Shown in pieces: positions 62,327 to 64,000 of a stretch of 64,000 bases of DNA. The DNA is taken from contig NZ_AUDL01000008.1 in the NCBI RefSeq assembly GCF_000425445.1, forward strand, positions 248,001 through 312,000, given 5' to 3'. The DNA comes from Flavobacterium denitrificans DSM 15936 (GTDB lineage Bacteria; Bacteroidota; Bacteroidia; Flavobacteriales; Flavobacteriaceae). The translations under genes were made by a program, and so were the position numbers. Below the pieces are notes generated by a model, which was not told the origin of the DNA, did not search any database, and worked only from the letters and a program-made list of their open reading frames with translations. Numbering within the stretch: the stretch's first letter is position 1; every line of letters starts with the position of its first letter.

Positions 62327-63232
62327 ATGATTACAAAAAGCCTCTATTTATCGGCCGTAATGGCTTTGACTTGTGGTCTTGGTTTCGCTCAAGAAAAAAA
62401 ACAACAAGACATCAAATCAATAAAATCAATGTGCGGTTGTTATGAAGTAAAATTCAACTTTGCTGAAACTTTTCAATACGCTAAAGATTCTGCAACATAC
62501 AAGCCATCTCAGACTAAACATGAATCGGCTTTAGAATGGGTTGAATTATTAGAAGATACCCCAAACAAAATCGTAATGCAGCATTTATTGATTGTAAGCG
62601 ATGACATGATCATCAAACACTGGAGACAAGACTGGCTTTATGAAAACACAGACTTATATTCTTTTGACAAAGGAACTTCTTGGAAATATAAAAAATTAGA
62701 TAAAAAAGCTGTTAAAGGTCAATGGACTCAAAAAGTATATCAAGTAGATGACAGTCCACGATACGAAGGATCATCAACTTGGGTGCATGTTGACGGACAA
62801 GATTATTGGTCAAATGTTGCTGATGCGCCACTACCAAGAAGAGAGCAAACAAAACGTAATGATTATAATGTCTTAAAAAGAAGAAATATTCATGAAATCA
62901 CTTCTACAGGATGGAATCATGAGCAAGATAACGACAAATTAGTTAGAGACGACAGCGGAAAAGATGTTCTTTTAGCGCAAGAAAAAGGATTTGACGTGTA
63001 TACTAAAGTTCCAGATTCTAAATGTGCTGCTGCTCAAAAATGGTGGGCAACTAATAAAGATCTTTGGAAAAACGTTCGCGACAAATGGCAAGTTCTTTTT
63101 GACAGAAAACAAGACTTAAACTTAGAAGCAAAAGTTGATCGCAAAGCTTTATATTCTCTTTTATTTGACTTAAAACCAGATGCAACAAAAGCTGAGTCAG
63201 ATGCTATTATCGACAAGTTTGTTAAGAAATAA
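62327..63232 (+). CDS. DUF6607 family secreted protein, divergent to haem receptor
   Basis: 301 residues with a signal peptide (about 1-21, GLGFAQ). The mature part begins IKSIKSMCGCYEVKFNFAETF with two Cys and is rich in Trp (VELLEDTPNKIVMQHLLIV, KHWRQDWLYENTDLYSFD, SPRYEGSSTWVHVDGQDYWSNVADAPLPRREQTKR). It is probably an extracytoplasmic beta-rich domain. The family is seen next to HmuY/TonB-receptor genes as far as recalled, suggesting a part in haem or iron handling. Function unknown. Confidence 0.8.
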   Translation: MITKSLYLSAVMALTCGLGFAQEKKQQDIKSIKSMCGCYEVKFNFAETFQYAKDSATYKPSQTKHESALEWVELLEDTPNKIVMQHLLIVSDDMIIKHWRQDWLYENTDLYSFDKGTSWKYKKLDKKAVKGQWTQKVYQVDDSPRYEGSSTWVHVDGQDYWSNVADAPLPRREQTKRNDYNVLKRRNIHEITSTGWNHEQDNDKLVRDDSGKDVLLAQEKGFDVYTKVPDSKCAAAQKWWATNKDLWKNVRDKWQVLFDRKQDLNLEAKVDRKALYSLLFDLKPDATKAESDAIIDKFVKK

Positions 63233-63250
63233 AAATATGTTAAGTGTGAA

Positions 63251-63280
63251 AAAGCCGGAAGTTTAGAGACTTCCGGCTTT
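63251..63280. terminator. Bidirectional terminator between DUF6607 and SusD-like genes
   Basis: Perfect 12-base stem AAAGCCGGAAGT / ACTTCCGGCTTT with 6-base loop, A and T runs on both sides. Confidence 0.92.
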
Positions 63281-63303
63281 TACTTTTTAAATTAAAACAC
63301 CTG

Positions 63304-64000
63304 TTATCTAGTACCTCCTGCCCACCAAACTTTCTCAGAATAGACATATGTTCCGTCACCAAATGCTGTTTTCACATTATTATTTGCAGATACATCAGAG
63401 TTTCCATAAGTTAATCTTAGTGGAAACTTATCTATGTTAAGTGGGTTTGCTAATTGAATTGGATTTGCCGTTGCTGACCCATACATTGCTAATAATCGTC
63501 TATAATCATTATATGCTTCAACACATTCATTTTCGTAGAATGATAGATATTTTTGCACAGCTATTTCTTTTAATAAATCAGCGTTGCTCGTAATACCCAA
63601 TCCTGCAACATAACTCGTTGCATTTGTAGTCGAAAAATTAATAGCTTCGTCTTTGTTAAAAGCTGCATTTACTGCTGCAGTTAAACTAGCTACACTTGTA
63701 AATGTTGCTGAATTTCTTGCTTCCGCTTCAGCCTTGATAAATAAAAGTTCATGGTAACTTAACATAAATATTGGATTACTTTTATTTATTAATGCCGAAT
63801 ACGAATAATTTTGACTTTGCGGACTCACACCATTTAAGAAAAATTCGTAGGTAAAAGGCGCTCCAGTTGATTTTTGAATTTTTTGAAAATAACCGGTTGT
63901 ACGTGGATCATTTGCTCTAGCATTTAATTTGTCAAATAAACTTTTACTTGCAAACAAATAGCCTCTGGCATTGTCTAATTGATAATACGGATTTGGAATA
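63304..64000 (-). CDS. SusD-like outer-membrane lipoprotein, C-terminal part (5' end outside window)
   Basis: The frame is open to the right edge; only the last about 230 residues are here. The hallmark MLSYHELLFIKAEAEAR (TPR helix of SusD/RagB) and the C-terminal LKEIAVQKYLSFYENECVEAYNDYRRL, with GTYVYSEKVWWAGGTR at the end, match SusD-like proteins (PF12771 type). These bind glycans or peptides and cap a SusC-type TonB receptor, presumably upstream beyond position 64000. The ATG and lipobox are outside. Confidence 0.85.
   Translation of the reverse strand, partial: IPNPYYQLDNARGYLFASKSLFDKLNARANDPRTTGYFQKIQKSTGAPFTYEFFLNGVSPQSQNYSYSALINKSNPIFMLSYHELLFIKAEAEARNSATFTSVASLTAAVNAAFNKDEAINFSTTNATSYVAGLGITSNADLLKEIAVQKYLSFYENECVEAYNDYRRLLAMYGSATANPIQLANPLNIDKFPLRLTYGNSDVSANNNVKTAFGDGTYVYSEKVWWAGGTR

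Overview
The window reads as chromosomal sequence of a Flavobacterium-like member of the Bacteroidota. The DNA is AT-rich. Leaders before start codons are A-rich without clear Shine-Dalgarno motifs. Several promoters fit the Bacteroidota pattern (TTG, about 17-20 bases, TAnnTTTG). Gene families typical of the phylum are present: PspC/DUF2807, HmuY, a SusD-like protein, an outer-membrane beta-barrel protein with a carboxypeptidase-regulatory-like N-terminus, and Bacteroidota-type LepB. No rRNA, CRISPR array, prophage or intact insertion sequence was seen.

Layout: 1-3349 is a copper-handling locus: the end of a Cu(I) P-type ATPase, a multicopper oxidase with a CopB-like C-terminal extension, and a 51-residue secreted Lys/Cys-rich protein. 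3530-8548 holds a thioesterase-like gene, then DUF4870, PadR, PspC and two DUF2807 proteins. 8674-12319 has trxB, tRNA-Pro, a decayed second copy of that tRNA, and a secreted beta-helix protein. 12777-18108 is parA-parB-DUF5683-dapB-lepB-wbqC. 18262-24642 runs leftward: an endonuclease/exonuclease/phosphatase protein, two rhomboids, mutL, ribH and a TPR protein. 24885-32865 runs mostly rightward: recF, DUF2461, a GT4 glycosyltransferase, murB, a PaiB-like protein, a GT2 glycosyltransferase overlapping an ECF sigma gene, and a TonB-family protein. 33042-39877 has a PH-domain protein, two tandem M48 peptidases, lipA, gap and a TPR hybrid histidine kinase. 39910-45886 has lpxK, a YoeB-like toxin-antitoxin pair, a NIF3 protein, a zinc-ribbon-family protein without its cysteines, an alpha/beta hydrolase, an ABM protein and rluF.

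45939-48301 is a leftward three-gene unit (membrane protein, winged-helix regulator, large membrane protein). Two near-identical inverted repeats, ACTTTG-N5-CAAAGT, sit before the first and third genes and each overlaps a TAnnTTTG promoter element, suggesting a small self-regulated regulon. 48412-58722 has the outer-membrane beta-barrel protein, folD, ffh, and an MBOAT/SGNH-LysM/SGNH unit likely to O-acylate an envelope polymer. 58862-63232 is a haem-uptake locus (TonB-dependent receptor, HmuY lipoprotein, divergent DUF6607 protein) around a palindromic divergent promoter. The right edge holds the C-terminal part of a SusD-like lipoprotein.

Intergenic spaces hold several families of short palindromic repeats (GCCACGAATT, GTTTCAGGTTT, AGCTCC-GCT-GGAGCT, CTCGCAAAGTCGCG and CTAAGACACTAAG types) plus a heptamer tandem repeat. 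They look like non-autonomous REP- or MITE-like elements. The strongest items for a second look are the paired operators, the CC-motif small protein beside the oxidase fusion, the Cys-less zinc ribbon, the MutL lacking endonuclease motifs, and the tRNA-Pro remnant carrying two inserted palindromes.
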